Below the pieces are notes generated by a model. It was not told where the DNA came from. It ran no database searches and saw only the letters and a program-made list of their open reading frames with translations. Made by a program: the position numbers and the translations under genes. Below, in pieces: positions 62,538 through 64,000 of a DNA stretch of 64,000 nt (positions are counted from its first letter, which is position 1; every line of letters begins with the position of its first letter). The stretch is from CAVONV01 sp963697355 (GTDB lineage Bacteria; Acidobacteriota; Vicinamibacteria; Marinacidobacterales; DATDRI01), in contig CAVONV010000032.1 in NCBI GenBank assembly GCA_963697355.1, positions 372,001 through 436,000 of the forward strand, written 5' to 3'.

Positions 62538-64000
62538 ATGCCCCGGCAAAAACTTCTCTCCAGACTTGGCAACAGCCAGATCTCCCAGTGGTGGGTCGAC
62601 ACCGGCATGCTGTTGCTGCTCGCAGCTGTTTCGGCAGGGCTGACGTTTCATGCAGGCCGGCGAGGTTTTTTTGCGTTCGATCAGTCCATCGTCTTCGATG
62701 GCGGGTACCGCGTATACCTAGGACAGATTCCCTACCGGGATTTCATGATACCCGTGGGGCCCGTATCACTTTGGATACAAGCACTCTTCTTCACCGTCTT
62801 TTCGGTGAGTTACTCGTCCTATCTACTCCACGCGGCCGTAATCAACGCCGTCGCAGCCACCGTCGTCACTCTGTGGATTGCGCTGCTCTGCCCAAACCAA
62901 AAACTACTAGCGGGAGCGGGCGGTCTACTAACGGCGATATGGTTCTATCCTCCCTTTGGGACGCCATTCTTCGATCAAACGGCATTCTTCTTCCACGTTT
63001 GCTCTTCCACTCTCGTCGTCTACGTTTGTGTCATCGAGATCCGGAATAGACACGAGGATATCGTCTCCAGGACACATTGGATATGGCTACTCTTTGCAGG
63101 CGGTTTCGCCGCTTTGTCTTTCCTGAGCAAACAAAACGCCGGCGGTCTCTCCATCTCCTTCTTGCTGGCGATACTTCTCCTTGGTGGGAGACTGGAGTGG
63201 AGACGGAGACTAATCCTGACATGGCTATTCTTGACGGGGGCTGCCCTTGTAGCTTTGGCTTTTGTGGTCTGGCTCTTCCTCTGCTCCGACCCGGGTACTT
63301 TCAAGGAGTACTTCTTCGTCATTCCCGCGCAGGAGGGACTGAGCCGACTAACTCACGAGAGATTTCTAGAAACACTTCTTGGCCAACTCTCGTTCCGGGG
63401 CGCCGCCCGGAGCACAGCCCTGGTGGCTTTCGCGATTTCTCTATTCTTCTTGTCGAGTCGATGGAGGCTTTCCCGCAAACGACCCAACGCCGAGTTGGAT
63501 CGCGGTCGTCTCGCAGCGGTCACTGCGATGACTCTGTGCCTGTTTCAATTCGTTTACGCACCTATCACCAACAACGACCCCTACAATACCTATGCCTTTA
63601 GTGGCATCATCCTGATCCTCTGTCTCTGGCTGTTGTCACAGTCTTTTGCTCTTCGTTTCTCGACCCGGTGGAGTTACGTATTCAGGACAGCCTTTTGGAT
63701 CCTTGCTTTGACGTTCAGCGCAAGGCTTTTTCATGAAGGATGGACGGTGGCGACAACGAGGCGTGTGCATGACGTCATCGAGCATTCGAGCTTTGCCAAA
63801 AACGTGAGCTCGAAGGCGCTCCACCCGGTCCTCTGGGCGATACCGACCTATGCCAGTTGGCGGCGCGAGGTTGTTATCGAGGTGAAAGACGTCGATCGCC
63901 TGGCTGCTTTTCTCGCCGAACGGGAGGAAGCGGTCCTTATCTTCCCGGACTTTACGGTTTTGTATGGACTCACTGGAAAGACGCCGCCGCAACCGATCTT
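62538..64000 (+). CDS. Polytopic glycosyltransferase-like protein, partial at window end
   Basis: An uninterrupted frame from ATG 62538 runs off the window (487 codons so far). About ten membrane helices; the first extracytoplasmic loop reads FAFDQSIVFDGGYRVYLGQI then PYRDFMIPVGPVSLW, typical of lipid-linked-sugar (ArnT/GT39/GT87-like) transferases, which start with such a D-Q/G-x-IPYRDF loop. A soluble segment begins near residue 440 (VIEVKDVDRLAAFLAE). Divergent from the sulfatase-fold gene. The acceptor is unknown. Confidence 0.7.
   Translation, partial: MPRQKLLSRLGNSQISQWWVDTGMLLLLAAVSAGLTFHAGRRGFFAFDQSIVFDGGYRVYLGQIPYRDFMIPVGPVSLWIQALFFTVFSVSYSSYLLHAAVINAVAATVVTLWIALLCPNQKLLAGAGGLLTAIWFYPPFGTPFFDQTAFFFHVCSSTLVVYVCVIEIRNRHEDIVSRTHWIWLLFAGGFAALSFLSKQNAGGLSISFLLAILLLGGRLEWRRRLILTWLFLTGAALVALAFVVWLFLCSDPGTFKEYFFVIPAQEGLSRLTHERFLETLLGQLSFRGAARSTALVAFAISLFFLSSRWRLSRKRPNAELDRGRLAAVTAMTLCLFQFVYAPITNNDPYNTYAFSGIILILCLWLLSQSFALRFSTRWSYVFRTAFWILALTFSARLFHEGWTVATTRRVHDVIEHSSFAKNVSSKALHPVLWAIPTYASWRREVVIEVKDVDRLAAFLAEREEAVLIFPDFTVLYGLTGKTPPQPI

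Overview
Bacterial chromosome segment with moderately high GC, apart from a short AT-rich promoter region near 20.85 kb. No rRNA, tRNA, phage, CRISPR array or intact transposase was seen. The best clue to the source is the pair of very large MacB/FtsX permeases without their own ATPase, one following a PadR-type repressor. This arrangement is characteristic of Acidobacteriota (the ADOP family). The Thx ribosomal peptide and the many secreted hydrolases fit that assignment, which remains an inference.

Layout. 0.1-7.3 kb: secreted or housekeeping genes (CIA30 fold, PEP-utilising ATP-grasp enzyme coupled to a flavin-reductase-like protein, outer-membrane barrel, SRPBCC protein, ferritin-like protein, kelch protein). 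7.5-12.2 kb: an efflux cassette (HlyD adaptor and two FtsX permeases) between two same-orientation copies of the 3' end of a glycosyltransferase gene; only the distal copy is complete. 13.3-20.6 kb: a biosynthetic cluster (one-module NRPS C-A-T-TE, methyltransferase, two sulfotransferases, GT2) that carries seven apparent frameshifts. 20.8-24.2 kb: a tightly coupled operon around a LOV photoreceptor with SpoIIE phosphatase output, with a methyltransferase/zinc-ribbon protein, a DUF427 protein and an NTF2-like protein, behind an AT-rich promoter with an inverted repeat. 24.3-30.1 kb: PadR repressor with operator and two divergent ADOP permeases.

30.2-36.4 kb: a 1413-residue secreted M14 peptidase, then a sodium-pump decarboxylase set (beta subunit, DUF4019-gamma-like fusion, biotin carrier) without a carboxyltransferase subunit. 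36.6-39.3 kb: a sodium:solute symporter with its small partner, bordered on both sides by gene remnants. 39.0-43.4 kb: two facing 5-oxoprolinase (Pxp) clusters, one with a truncated pxpA and separate pxpB/pxpC, the other with frameshifted pxpA and a fused pxpBC. 43.5-58.4 kb: thx, thioesterase, ispG, PilZ, aminotransferase, GT2, SPFH/zinc-ribbon protein, S9-type hydrolase, two SDRs, polytopic membrane protein, M20 peptidase, alcohol dehydrogenase and a DHA2 transporter. 58.5-64 kb: two tail-to-tail sulfatase-fold lipoproteins and a partial polytopic protein running off the window.

Two families of non-coding repeats run through the window. One is a GGGGAC-type long hairpin (four copies). The other is a strict 8-bp-period array that begins at or just after stop codons (four copies, three of them between convergent genes). 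Single-base frame changes are concentrated in 13.3-23 kb. They could be genuine decay or consensus errors, and this must be settled before the biosynthetic cluster or the LOV phosphatase is interpreted as functional.
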